Position numbers and translations under genes: made by a program. A stretch of DNA of 64,000 nucleotides, from positions 27,480,445-27,544,444 of the forward strand of contig OU744446.1 in assembly GCA_916610825.1 (NCBI GenBank), read 5' to 3'. The notes under the pieces are model-generated. The model saw nothing but the letters and a program-made list of their open reading frames with translations. It did no database searches and was not told where the DNA came from. Of this stretch, positions 24,000 through 34,536 are shown one piece after another (the first letter of the stretch is position 1; every line of letters begins with the position of its first letter). The stretch comes from Haliclystus octoradiatus. Lineage: Eukaryota; Cnidaria; Staurozoa; Stauromedusae; Haliclystidae.

Positions 24000-25272
24000 A
24001 TCACGTGACATCCCCACCAATTCCTCTGATACTGAGGTTAATAGTGTTTCATTAGATTTACTATGCATGTCTGACATAATCAAATTACAACGTTGTCATC
24101 ACTTTAATACTTCTGATCTCCAACTTATTGACTTTGAAGATGGATCTGCTTGGTGTGAAATGTCAGGTGTCATACCCCGCCCATTTATCCCTGAACCCTT
24201 ACGCCGCAAAATGTTCAACCTGCTTCACGACATTGGATGTTACGGCAGAGGGGCTTCGTTTCGATTGATTGCCGATCGTGTTTATTGGCCTAAAATGCGT
24301 AAGGACATTTCAACATGGGTTGCACAGTGCCTAAAATGCCAGGAACAAAAAGTTGTTCGACACACTACTAGACCAGTTATACCATATACAATTCCATATG
24401 ACCGCTTAGAAACAATCCATATAGATATAGTAACAGTGCCTCCTACTACCTCCTCTGTTACAAATTCCCCAATCCCGTATCGCAATTTTTTAACTATGAT
24501 TGATCGTTTTTACGCGTTGGGTTGAAGTTAAACCTATAGTAGATCAAACTGCTCCTGTAGTTGCAGAAGCATTCGTTAGAGAATGGGTGTCACGATATTC
24601 AGCTCCTTTGTATGTAATTAGTGATCGTGGCTCTAATTTCGAGAGTTAATTAATGGCAGAAATTGCAAAGAATATTTGATATTTTAAGATACGAGCTACG
24701 TCATATCATCCACAAACGAACGGATTGATTGAACGGAGGAACAGAAGACTATACTGCGTACAGCAAACACTGATTGGTATGATGCCTTGCCATCTACTTT
24801 ACTTGCTCTTCGTATTTGGCCAGATTCTACAGGTATATCACCATATGAACTCATTACAGGCATGAAACCACTTCTCACTCCTCGTATATGCCTTGAAGAT
24901 GAAAAGCTGTTATCATCCCACAATCTTCTCTATAAATTACAAGAACATTTCAAAGATGTAAAATTTATATCACCTAGATCACAACAAGTTAATGAATACT
25001 TACCACCATACCTTACGACATGTAAACGCGTATGGGTTCGCGTTGATCGACCTAAACGACCACTTAAAGCACAAAAAACTGGTCCATATGAGGCATTACA
25101 CCGTACACCAAAAGTATTTACAATCAAGCGTGGTAACAAATCAGATACAGTTGCAATTGATCGTCTTAAGCCAGTTATAGAGATATCGACTAATATCCCT
25201 CATAATTCACAGCAATTAACATCTAATGATACAGGTTTAACATTCAAGTACATACCAGATCAGGACGCTTAA
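24000..25272 (+). pseudogene. Gypsy element 2: integrase
   Basis: The zinc-finger region around 24225-24350 (LLHDIGCYGRGASFRLIADR, CLKCQEQKV) keeps the CxxC but is altered at the second His. DDE core: HIDIVTV near 24418, ISDRGSNFE near 24617 and SYHPQTNGLIER near 24703, so D, D and E are visible across three frames. The C-terminal domain (ALRIWPDSTGISPYELI, VWVRVDRPKRPLKAQKTGPYEAL) runs to a stop at 25272. Several frameshifts and stops make it inactive. Confidence 0.83.
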
Positions 25273-25449
25273 TTCGCTCAAATCAGTATCCAGATACCAT
25301 CTATTATTGATACGAAGATTATATAGAAAAATAAATAAATTAATAAATTAAATTAACTTTTCCATTCTTTAAAATAATTAATATATAATATCTACATCAT
25401 ACGCATATTAATAATACAACCCTTGATTCTGTTTTTGTTGTGGGGACGT

Positions 25450-25598
25450 ATGTAGTAACGTAGCCTCACATTCATATACATAAAATATTAGTCATACTTC
25501 GTAAGTAGCCTCTCTATCATGTATATAAAAGTAATTCGTATATGTAGTCAGTTATTTATCTATCTCAATTATAACAAGAATACACATTTAACCTTACA
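25450..25598 (+). repeat. Putative LTR of gypsy element 2
   Basis: Preceded by a purine-rich GTGGGGACGTA (the polypurine tract position), it starts TGTAGTAACG, contains TATATAAAAG near 25520 and can end ...CTTACA. Only one copy is in the window, so the ends are inferred from context. Confidence 0.5.
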
Positions 25599-25620
25599 AT
25601 CATTGAATTCTCTGGTTACG

Positions 25621-25869
25621 ATGTCTACTGAACACAATAATGCAGCCTCAACAGAAATTGTGAGACCATTCGGCACAAGCGCTAATAATCTGAACACATA
25701 CCTTGAAAAACTAAATAGCAATGACGAACAGCCACATGAATACACTCGACAAAAAATAAGTATTGCATTGCAGAGAACAAATGCAATATGCGCTTTAAGA
25801 ATCTTTCAGGATGTCTGTGAGGTTAGACGCATATTCGTCCAGACGAATATTCAAATAAACCTATTTTGA
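25621..25869 (+). pseudogene. Gag-like N-terminus directly after LTR
   Basis: ATG at 25621 begins MSTEHNNAASTEIVRPFG, acidic and Asn-rich, about 60 codons of plausible gag. The frame then passes into the foldback starting near 25805 and is lost. Its place 20-odd bases after the LTR suggests a second element sharing the LTR with gypsy 2. No domain is recognised, so it could also be an unrelated short gene. Confidence 0.4.
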
Positions 25870-26490
25870 AGAGCGTTAAGTAACATTTCGCACAAATGCT
25901 GTGAGCATAATAGACATACTAATGGAAGGTTTACGAAGTTAGGGAACAAAATAAACTACAAAAAATACATAACTAACTCTATAAAAGCAATATGAAAACA
26001 TAAAAAATCGCACCAAAAAATTGAATTTTTCATTTGAACGCAGACAATCGCATGACTGATGTTCACAAGTGTTTAATTACATCCCGTGACTAATTTGAAT
26101 ATACTTCTGTTTTTATATTACACACGAAACATTGTTAATTTGAATATTCGTACAAAGTTTTAGATCACACCCGTGATAAAAGTGTTTAATTAACAACCCG
26201 TGATTAATTTGATCTGTCATGCGTTTGTCTGGGGTCAAATGAATAATTAAATTTGTTGGTGCGATTTTTTATGTTTTGATCATTAATTTTCTTTATAATA
26301 ATCCATATTGCTTTTATAGACGGAGTTATATATTTTTTGTAGTTTATATGGTTCCCTAACTTCGTAATCTTCCATTAGTATGTCGGTTATGCTCACAGCA
26401 TTTGTGGGAAGCGTTACTCAACGCGCTCCAATATAGGTCTATTTGATGAATATTAGTTCAGACAAATGGGCGTCTAACTTCAAAGGCATC
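25805..26490. repeat. Foldback element, about 200-bp inverted arms
   Basis: 25805-26030 and 26225-26490 are imperfect reverse complements, for example GGTTAGACGC near the left end and GCGTCTAACTTC near the right. They enclose a 200-bp loop with two copies of AGTGTTTAATTA...CCCGTGA(C/T)TAATTTG. No coding capacity. The TIR start GATGYCTKTGARGTTAGACG is near 25808. It interrupts the gag-like frame to its left. Confidence 0.7.
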
Positions 26491-26722
26491 TTTTCAAGAA
26501 AAAAAAAAATATATATATTTTAGGAGCTGTAGAATGGAAAATTTGAAAATCAATTATTTAGTTTTTTAAGATTTCATGAAATTTACATAGGTTACATTTT
26601 ATTTCTCAATTGTTAGTTAATTTTGAATTACACGCTTTGAAATTAGAAAAAAAAGGTGTTAAGTATACTGTATCGAATTTACTTTAAATTAGTATTTACA
26701 TAGTGTGGTTTCCTACCATTTC

Positions 26723-26886
26723 TCAATTTTCATTATTCTGAGAAACTTGCCAATTGATCAAATCAGCTAATTCTTCAATTTCCTGATCACGATCATTGCG
26801 CTTTTTCGAGTAAACGTCCTTTCGCGCCTTGTTGTTGTACGAGAAAGTCGTGCTGATTTGATCTTCGGAAACATATTTTAAACTAC
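26723..26886 (-). CDS. Candidate terminal coding exon, unknown protein
   Basis: On the minus strand, after an acceptor AAATAG at 26887, 53 codons run open to TGA at 26723-26725. The text is hydrophilic and charged (SEDQISTTFSYNNKARKDVY, KKRNDRDQEIEELADLINW), with codon-like composition unlike the flanking AT-rich DNA. It looks like the C-terminus of a real protein, but I recognise no family. A weak open stretch at 26891-27106 may or may not be intron. It could also be a transposon exon. Confidence 0.35.
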
Positions 26887-26889
26887 CTA

Positions 26890-27500
26890 TTTAGTTGAAA
26901 TGTCCAATATTTAGTATTTGGAGGGATTTCATTCGATGTGTGGAAAAGATTTTCTGTCGATTTTCGAATGATGAAGCTTCATGTAAAGAGATAAGCTGCA
27001 CCAACTTTGATCGCTTTGGATGACCGTAAAATTGGAACCGAAATGTTTTATGGGTTTTGAAACATGGTTTGAAAGCATTTGATAAAATACAGTGGCAAGA
27101 AAACAAGCTAAGCTAAACTGGAGATGAATACGTAGTATGAATTGGAAAAATCTTAATATTGTTTTGTTACATTGAAAAATTACGTACATGGACTATGACA
27201 TGTTTTTATATGGGGTCTCAAATTAATTGAATCCATCTTCAATTTCCCATAAATCATTTAAATACTAAATTTAAAAGCAAATTACGAAGACGTATATGCG
27301 AGAAAGATAGTTGCGCGAGACCATTGAGTTCTGTTGTTGAAAAACCCAAACAACGCATTCAGGTCACGTGACGCGTTAGCCGATTTGGTCTATTGCTCAC
27401 ATATTATACTATAGCAACACCAATCACAACATACTACCAAAACAAGCGTATATACTAAACATGGGGTGATGACCTTTAATTAAGCCCAAGCAAGGGTAGT
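26890..27500. other. AT-rich stretch, nothing assigned
   Basis: Two overlapping minus-strand open frames (26891-27189) have no recognisable domains. No repeat matches elsewhere in the window. Confidence 0.3.
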
Positions 27501-29639
27501 GATTGCAATAGAGGGTTTAGATTTTTTGACGAGACGAGATCTTCTACGAGTTACGTCATCACGCAATTCAACAACTTTATTACTAGATTGTTATATAGAT
27601 TCTAAAACTGTAACGGCATAATATTCGTGTGTTTACCTTTTAAAATATAACAAACACTATAACACATGACATTCGCACACATACAAAATTCACACTACAA
27701 TAACATAATAACATTTTCTAACATTTTCTATCTATAACACATCTCCCCTCAAACTTTAAGGAGTGGAAATATAACTATTATCAAAATATAATGTGTCCGA
27801 CGAGTCCAATTAATTTCTAACCATCTGACCGTGGCTATGAGGGCCAGTAGGCATACAGCCACTATCTTGTGTTCCAGCATAGTGGTACATAATTAAACCA
27901 TAAAATTGTTATGTAAGGGCCAGTGGGCTACGAGCCACTGCAAGCCAAATGGATACCAAATACCAAATGCTATCTATCGATGATCGATGAGTGTCAACTA
28001 CTAGGTTTATCACATGTACTATATAGTTTATTGAATAAACTTTGAAACTTCCAATCAACTGTTTTGTCAAACCACACACCAACTAAATTTTGAGAGTGAG
28101 TGGGCTTATTATACTGCCGCTGTATCATAACTTCATTAAATAATAAAAATAGTTGTGGGCTGCATACCACCAAGAGCGGGGCCAGATAGACCAAATATGA
28201 TTTTTCGAAGTGCCGTGAACTACACTGTGGTGCGTTCAGGATCAGATAAGTTCAGTCTTTTAAAATCCACGTTTTTCCTGCTGTATATTGCGATTTACCT
28301 TGATTGCAATAACTTGATAGTTGATGGAAGTGATCATTTTCGGCAATCACCAGGGGACACCAATTTGTTGTTTCGTTCTAGACAGAGAACACGCTTGCAT
28401 TTTGTCTGAATAGAACTGATTATATTTCAACATACATTACAAGATTATTCTAAGATCATATGACTTTAGTAAATACACAATAATCACAGTAAGTATTTAC
28501 ACGTTTATAATAGGTGAGTACGTCACAATTAGTATCAAAACAAGGGGGATGCCGCGAAAGTCGTGCATTGTTGAGCCGTGATTTACGAGATTCTGAAAAA
28601 ATTACGTTTAGTTTTTACGAGTTTATAGTCGGCACAATTCCAAATACGAGAGTCTGTCAACTCAGTATACTATTCACTTTGGAATTGGTTGAAATATGAG
28701 TATCGATAAAATATGTTTATGGATAAAAAGCTTAATTAACAAATTGCAAAAAATTAAAATGCTTTCAAATTATCACAAGCTATCAAACTACCAAGCCTAC
28801 CAAAAGTACTATAGAATTAGAAAGATTTTAAAGTATATTTTGTTTGCTGGTCGTTTATTAAAAGCTCAGGACACTCACACTTCAAAGGTATATTTTATAT
28901 GACTTTCATGTCTTAAGAAAAGTTTTTAATTAATTGTTTGATATCCTGAATAATTATTTCATAAATTTTCTTGAATCATTTATGAAACAAAAATTTGTTT
29001 TTAATTTCTATGTTGATCAGCGATAAGAAAAAGACACCATGTTTTGCTACAATTTCGATTTATTCTAAAATCATCTTCAGGCAGTCAGAGAGAGGATTTA
29101 AATTAATTTAACTGACGTTAATTTCAAGCTTATCTTATTCAAAAGAGTTAGTTTGCACGTATTTTACAGTGACCAGCCTGTTTTCTTCTCCAAATCCAAA
29201 CCCATAATATTATCAACTATTGTAACATTTTTCTAAACTCCGGTCTTAGTTAGGTAAGGTTCAACAATTAAATGTTTATTTTCATGTCTTGCGGTGTCTT
29301 CTTTCTTAAAAGTCGATGCTCAGGCAGCTCAGATAAAAAATAGCTCCGCTACGCTCGGACTCATGGTGAATGATAAAAAATAATCAAAATAAACCAACTG
29401 AAATCAAATTCAATAGGATATCAAAATCAATCAAATCATCATGCAAAGAAAAATAAAATCAAATCAAATTCAAAAAAGTAAATCAATCCAATCGAATGAT
29501 ATAAAATCAGATCAAATAAAAAGATCAACTTCAATCAAATAAAATAAAATAAATTAAAACAATATCCAAATAATATAATAATATAAAGAAAAATATATCC
29601 AAATAATCAATCAAATAAAAAAAGGAAAAAATGTTAATG

Positions 29640-29710
29640 TAGACCGATGGGATTGAACTCCAAACCCCATGCGCCTGATGCAGACGCTCCACCACTAGAC
29701 CATACCAAGA
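29640..29710 (-). other. tRNA-like (SINE-head-like) segment, copy 1
   Basis: The minus strand has an A-box-like TGGTCTAGTGGTGGAGC and a B-box-like GAGTTCAATCCC at pol III spacing. A possible anticodon arm, GCGTC-TGCATCA-GGCGC, lies between them. The T arm pairs poorly and position 33 is not T, so it is tRNA-derived rather than a working tRNA gene. Confidence 0.55.
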
Positions 29711-30698
29711 TCATAGATTTCAAGTAATTTTCACTACTTATAATACAGGTGTCAGTTGTAAATGACGTACAAAAATGTCTCATCTTTAAGCTGATGTCTC
29801 GCAGCAGAATTAAAACATTTTGATAAACAACAAATAACCATGAAAATGATTACCAGAAGAATATTTATTTCTCACTAATCATACTAGGGGCCTAGCACAA
29901 TTTTTTGACCTACAGTAAATGATGTGAAATTTTCCGTTCGGAGTATCGCCTTGTTATTGTTGTCGCATAGACAAACTGGTTTAAATAGTCTTTAGGGTAG
30001 AACTTATTCCAAATAAAACCATGACGACTGGCTTAGCAGTTTAATGTAATAATTAATAACTTCAGAAAACATTACAAACAATAAATATATAATACTGTCT
30101 TGTCTGAACCCCCAAACAAATGATGAATTGTCGGTTTAAAAGTTCTCATGGTCAAAACACAACAAAAATTATCTTCGAAGTTTCACCTCAAATAGTGATG
30201 TTATAGAACGATCAAAACCTTTCATTAACCATTTCAAATGACGAGAAGAAGAAATCAATCATGTGTTCTACCAATGAAGAGATAATCACGATGTACACTT
30301 ATCCAGGAGTATTAGAAAACATTTCATTTAATAATGCAATTGTAATCTTGCTAAGCTGCGAGTCGACCATCATGGGCAGGCAATGGAAAAAAATAGCTCC
30401 GCTACACTCGGACTCATGGTGAATGATAAAATAATAAAAATTAACAAAATGAAATCAAATTCAATTGAATATCAAAATAATCAAATCATTCGAATCATCA
30501 TGCAAAGAAAAATAACATCAAATCAAATTCAAAAAGGAAAATCAATCCAATCGAATGATATAAATCAGATCAAATAAAAAAATCAACTCTTTCAATCAAA
30601 TCAAATAAAATAAATTTAAACAATATCCAAATAATATAATAATATAAAGAAACATATATGCAAACAATGAATCAAATAAAAAAAGGATAATATGTTAA

Positions 30699-30770
30699 TG
30701 CAGACCGATGGAATTGAACTCCAAACCCCGTGTGCCTGATGCAAACGCTCCATCACTAGACCATACCAAG
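30699..30770 (-). other. tRNA-like segment, copy 2
   Basis: Second copy of the tRNA-related block in the tandem array, with TGGTCTAGTGATGGAGCG and GAGTTCAATTCC. It is further mutated in both boxes. Confidence 0.5.
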
Positions 30771-31484
30771 ACAGAATAAATGAAGTGATTTTCACTACTT
30801 ATAATACAGGTGTGAGTTGTAAATGACGTGCGAAATTGTCTCATCTTTAAGCTGATGTCGCAGCAGAATTCAAAAATTTTAATTAACAACAAATAACCAT
30901 GAAAACTATCACCAGAAGAATATTTATTTCTCACTAATTATACTAGGGGCCTAGCGCAATTTTTGACGTACAGTAAATGATGTGAAATTTTCCGTTCGGA
31001 TTATCGCCTTGTTATTGTTGTCGCATACTTGCATGGACAAACTGGTTTAACTAGTCTTTAGAATTTATTCCAAATAAAGCCATGACGACTGGCTTAGCGG
31101 TTTAATGTAATCAATAGCATCAGAAAACAATACAAACAATAAATATATAATACTGTCTTGTCTAAGCCCCCAAACAAATGATGAATTGTCGGTTTAAAAG
31201 TTCTCATGGTCAAAACACAACAAAAGTTATCTTCGAAGTTTCACCTCAAATAGTGATGTTACAAAGCGATTAAAACGTTTCATTAACCATTTCAAATGAT
31301 GAGAAGAAGAAAACAATAATGTGTTCTACCAATGAAGAGATAAACACGATGTAAACTAATCCAGGAGTAATAGAAAACATTTCATTTAATAATGCAATTG
31401 CAATCTCGCTAAGCTGAAAGTCGGCCATCATGGCGGGCAATGGAAAAAAATTTATGTTAAATCCAGCTAAAAATTTGGAACTAT

Positions 31485-31646
31485 TGTAGTGGTTTATTTG
31501 TTGTCATATATATATATTGTAACTTCCGTTTATCTCTACATGTAAATAATCACAAATAATCAATTGTAATATGTAATCTCTCTCTTTCTATGTCAACCTC
31601 TGTAGAGTTAACATCTACTAAATATAATCACATACAAAACTCTACA
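31485..31646 (+). repeat. 5' LTR of TRIM-like element
   Basis: 162 bp, about 95% identical to 32335-32492. Contains an ATATATAT stretch and TCTCTCTCTTTCTATG. Confidence 0.85.
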
Positions 31647-32334
31647 TTGCTGACACCGACGTATTTTATTTTCAAGCCTTCTGAAGAGTATAATTTGGTT
31701 TACGGAGATTAATTATACCGTCGTTTGTTCGTTTATATATAAATATATTCTGCGATGTTTACAAACAGTAATTTCTCAAAGATGTTTGGTCATATTGGCG
31801 TTATTGGCAATCCTTAGTAAACATCGTTCATCGTAAATACGAACTTTATATATCTCAAATGAGTTGCACCTTACATTTCTTACTAAATCAGTCATTTTAA
31901 TATGCACTCATTTGCTTGGTATCGGTATTTATGCTGTAAATATTATATAGATGATCTACTGGCAAGTCTTTTCGAAATCCCTTTTTTGTCTGTCAGTAGA
32001 CATCATCATTATTACCAAAGAGCATACAAGGATTAGCAGACATAATTCTCCTTCTCTACTGTATGGAAACATAAACATTAGAACAAAGATTCAATGCCAG
32101 TCGTCAGTCGATAAACCATCCGCCAAAAACAATATGAGAAGAATTTAAAACACCGTCAATTCAAGAATAACGTCGTTACAATAAACAAAATATAATTACT
32201 TTAATCTGGACTGTCGTTTATGATAAATGAACATATTTTTATCATTTTCATTATTTACTTTATGTTTAATTTAAAATTTCATATAAAATATTTGTTTTTG
32301 TTTACTGTGACTCCGTCTTCGTAGGGGGGACTTA

Positions 32335-32492
32335 TGTAGTGGTTTGTTTGTTGTCATATATATATTGTAACTTCCGTTTATCTCTACATGTAAATAATCA
32401 CAAATAATCAACTGTAATGTAATCTCTCTCTTTCTATGTCAACCTTGGTAGAGTCAACATCTATCAAATATAATCTTATACAAAACTCTACA
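32335..32492 (+). repeat. 3' LTR of TRIM-like element
   Basis: 158 bp, follows the polypurine tract and is followed by the CTAT target duplication. A few substitutions and small indels distinguish it from the 5' LTR. Confidence 0.85.
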
Positions 32493-32749
32493 CTATCACA
32501 CAGCTTGCCCATTGTATTTTTAACAATAAAATGGTGTTTCTTGCGCAATGGTTTTTTGTTCGACCTTTGTTAGCACGCTAAGCAGTATGTTGAACGTTAT
32601 TTCAAAAGAACAACAGAGCTAGTCAAAAATGAATTGAGAAAATCAATGTTTCTACTGTGACAGCATAGACTCAAGGTCACTTACGTAACTATGAGTCAAA
32701 AATATATCCAAATAATGAATCAAATAAAAAAAGCGAAAAATGTTGAAGT

Positions 32750-32820
32750 AGACTGATGGAAACGAACTCCAAACCCGATGCGCCTAATGCAGACGCTCCA
32801 CCACTAGACTATAGCAAGAT
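32750..32820 (-). other. tRNA-like segment, copy 3
   Basis: Third copy in the array, with A-box-like TAGTCTAGTGGTGGAGCG and a decayed B box (GAGTTCGTTTCC). Same position within the unit as copies 1 and 2. Confidence 0.5.
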
Positions 32821-33974
32821 AGAATAAATGAAGTGATTTTCGCTACTTATAATACAGGTGTGAGTGGTAAATGACGTGCGAAATTGTCTCATCTTTAAGC
32901 TGATGTCGCAGCAGAATTAAAACCTTTTAATAAAAAACAAATAACCATGAAAACTATTACCAGAAGAATATTTATTTCTCACTAATTATACTAGGGGCCT
33001 ATAGGGAACCTATTTGACCTACAGTAAATGATGTGAAATTTTCCATTCGGAGTATCGCCTTGTTATTGTTGTCGGATGGACAAACTGGATTAAATAGTCT
33101 TTAGAATTTATTCCAAATAAAACCATGACGACTGGCTTAGCAGTTTAATGTAATAAATAACTTCAGAAAAAATGTAAACAATAAATATATAATACTGTCT
33201 TGTCTAAGCCCCCAAACAAATGATGAATTGTCGGTTTAAAAGTTCTCATGGTCAAAACACAACAAAAATTATCTTCGAAGTTTCACCTCAAATAGTGATG
33301 TTACAGAACGATTAAAACCTTTCATTAATCATTTCAAATGACGAGAAGAAGAAAACAATCATGTGTTCTACCAATGAACAGATAATCACGATGTAAAATA
33401 ATCCAGGAGTATTAGAAAACATCATTTAATAATGCAATTGTAATCTCGCTAAGCTGCGAGTCGGCCATCATGGCGGGCAAAAAATTATGTCAAATCCGGC
33501 TAAAAATTTGTAACTCACACAGCTGCTTGCCCGTTGTATTTTTTTTTTAAAAAAAAAGGTATTTCTTGCGCAATCGTTTTTTGTTCGACCTTTGTTAGCA
33601 CGCAAAGCAGTATGTTGAACGTTATTTCAACGAACAAAAGATTTAGTCAGAAAGTAAATGAAAACGTTTCTACCATGACAGCATAGACTCAAGGTCACTT
33701 ACGTAACCATTAGTCAAAATTTCATGTATTCTGTATGACGAGTTTTCTAAACGTCCAATCAAATCTATCACGGATACGACTCAGCTCCAGGCTACACAAA
33801 ATAAAACTCGTGAAAGATCTCGTCTCGTCAAAGGTCTAAACCTCCCTAATATATAGAGGACCCTGCTGAAAACCAATAAAGATGAGTGAGGCTTCCTCTT
33901 TAATATTAAATATATATATATATAAATACTCTTTACTGACTTCAGCCGAAACACTGCATATCAATTTCAACATA

Positions 33975-34110
33975 TTTCATGGCAGATGGGCCTCGACTGC
34001 CGGTGCGCGATGATCGCCGCAGCTACTCACAATGCAATTCTCTCTGGACCATTCCATCCACAATGAGTTGATGGTATTCATTTGATGTTCTAGATAAAGT
34101 CAAGGCTGAG
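33975..34110 (+). repeat. 140-bp dispersed repeat, copy A
   Basis: Direct repeat of 44930-45070. Shared text includes GCCGCAGCTACTCACAATGC, CTCTGGACCATTCCAT and AAGTCAAGGCTGAGTTGA. No coding or terminal features; class unknown. Confidence 0.7.
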
Positions 34111-34536
34111 TTGAAAATCAAAACGGTTAACATAGCAATATTGAAGATTCGTTCAAAGAAAAGAAATATCGCATAATAACAACAAGTTAGGTGTTAGTAT
34201 TTGTTAATTAAGTCTCATTAAGAACTTCTAAGAACTCATTTTAGTAAAAGATTATTAGGCTTTACAGTAAAAGCATTATTCGTATATCAAACTGCAGAAC
34301 AGCAGACAAAAAATCAACATTACGTTATGATGTTTTTGATAAATGGTAGTTTGAGCAAGCAAGATGATTAAAAACAACAATCACTTTAGAATCGTATAGC
34401 ATTGGTCGAGTAATTTAGACATAAGTAACAGCATTTTCTATACATAACGATTAAAACAAGAAGCATAGCATTCAATTGAATATGATTCAGGCCAGCAGAA
34501 TATTGCAGCAATTATAACATCTTCGCGATAACGTGG

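Larger units (their letters stand above)
21110..25272 (+). mobile_element. Second Ty3/gypsy retrotransposon, 5'-truncated and decayed
   Basis: In order: gag C-terminus, protease, RT (interrupted by a LINE), RNase H and integrase, then a 3' LTR starting near 25450. There is no 5' LTR or gag start; the left border abuts the LINE end at 20908-21105. Frames are broken repeatedly. The family differs from gypsy element 1: its gag has a single CRSHLFYG...CTSWCQW motif instead of two CCHC knuckles. Confidence 0.85.
31485..32492 (+). mobile_element. TRIM-like non-autonomous LTR retrotransposon
   Basis: 1,008 bp. Two LTRs, 31485-31646 and 32335-32492, start TGTAGTGGTTT and end ACTCTACA. A purine-rich TAGGGGGGACTTA directly precedes the second LTR. 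The 4-bp target duplication is CTAT (31481-31484, 32493-32496). The empty site is seen in tandem unit 3 near 33510, which confirms the boundaries. The 688-bp interior has no gag or pol. It is too small to be autonomous and must rely on another element's enzymes. Confidence 0.88.
29335..33720. repeat. Tandem array of roughly 1.05-1.4 kb units, three copies
   Basis: Unit starts at 29335 and 30387 share TAGCTCCGCTACRCTCGGAC. A third, 5'-incomplete unit begins near 32700. Shared landmarks in order: AATCAAAT-rich start, tRNA-like segment, ACTTATAATACAGGTGTSAG, CTAGGGGCCTA, TGACGACTGGCTTAGC, TCATGGTCAAAACACAACAA, GGCCATCATGG. Units 2 and 3 also share a tail to GGTCACTTACGTAAC. Unit 2 is interrupted by the TRIM-like element at 31485-32492. 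No open frame is conserved among copies. Confidence 0.8.
27505..33845. mobile_element. Large region bounded by 40-bp inverted repeats
   Basis: GGTTTAGATTTTTTGACGAG (27510) continues into ACGAGATCTTCTACGAG. Its reverse complement lies at 33800-33845 (CTCGTGAAAGATCTCGTCTC and on to CTAAACCTCCC). Between them are AT-rich DNA (27.6-29.3 kb), two near-duplicate GGGCCAGT segments at 27841 and 27916, and the tandem array. No transposase is visible. It could be one non-autonomous DNA transposon or a chance pairing of two solo ends. No clean target duplication was found. Confidence 0.45.

Noticed and set aside
12529-25600. Endogenous retrovirus with envelope
   Set aside because: Neither gypsy element has an envelope-like frame after integrase. 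Both are better described as LTR retrotransposons.
29640-29710. Functional tRNA gene
   Set aside because: T-arm pairing is poor, position 33 is not T and the B box is non-consensus. It is better seen as a tRNA-derived repeat.
29335-33720. CRISPR-like or satellite array of short spacers
   Set aside because: Units are about 1 kb with dispersed similarity and a tRNA-like block. There are no short regular repeats with unique spacers, and the DNA is animal.
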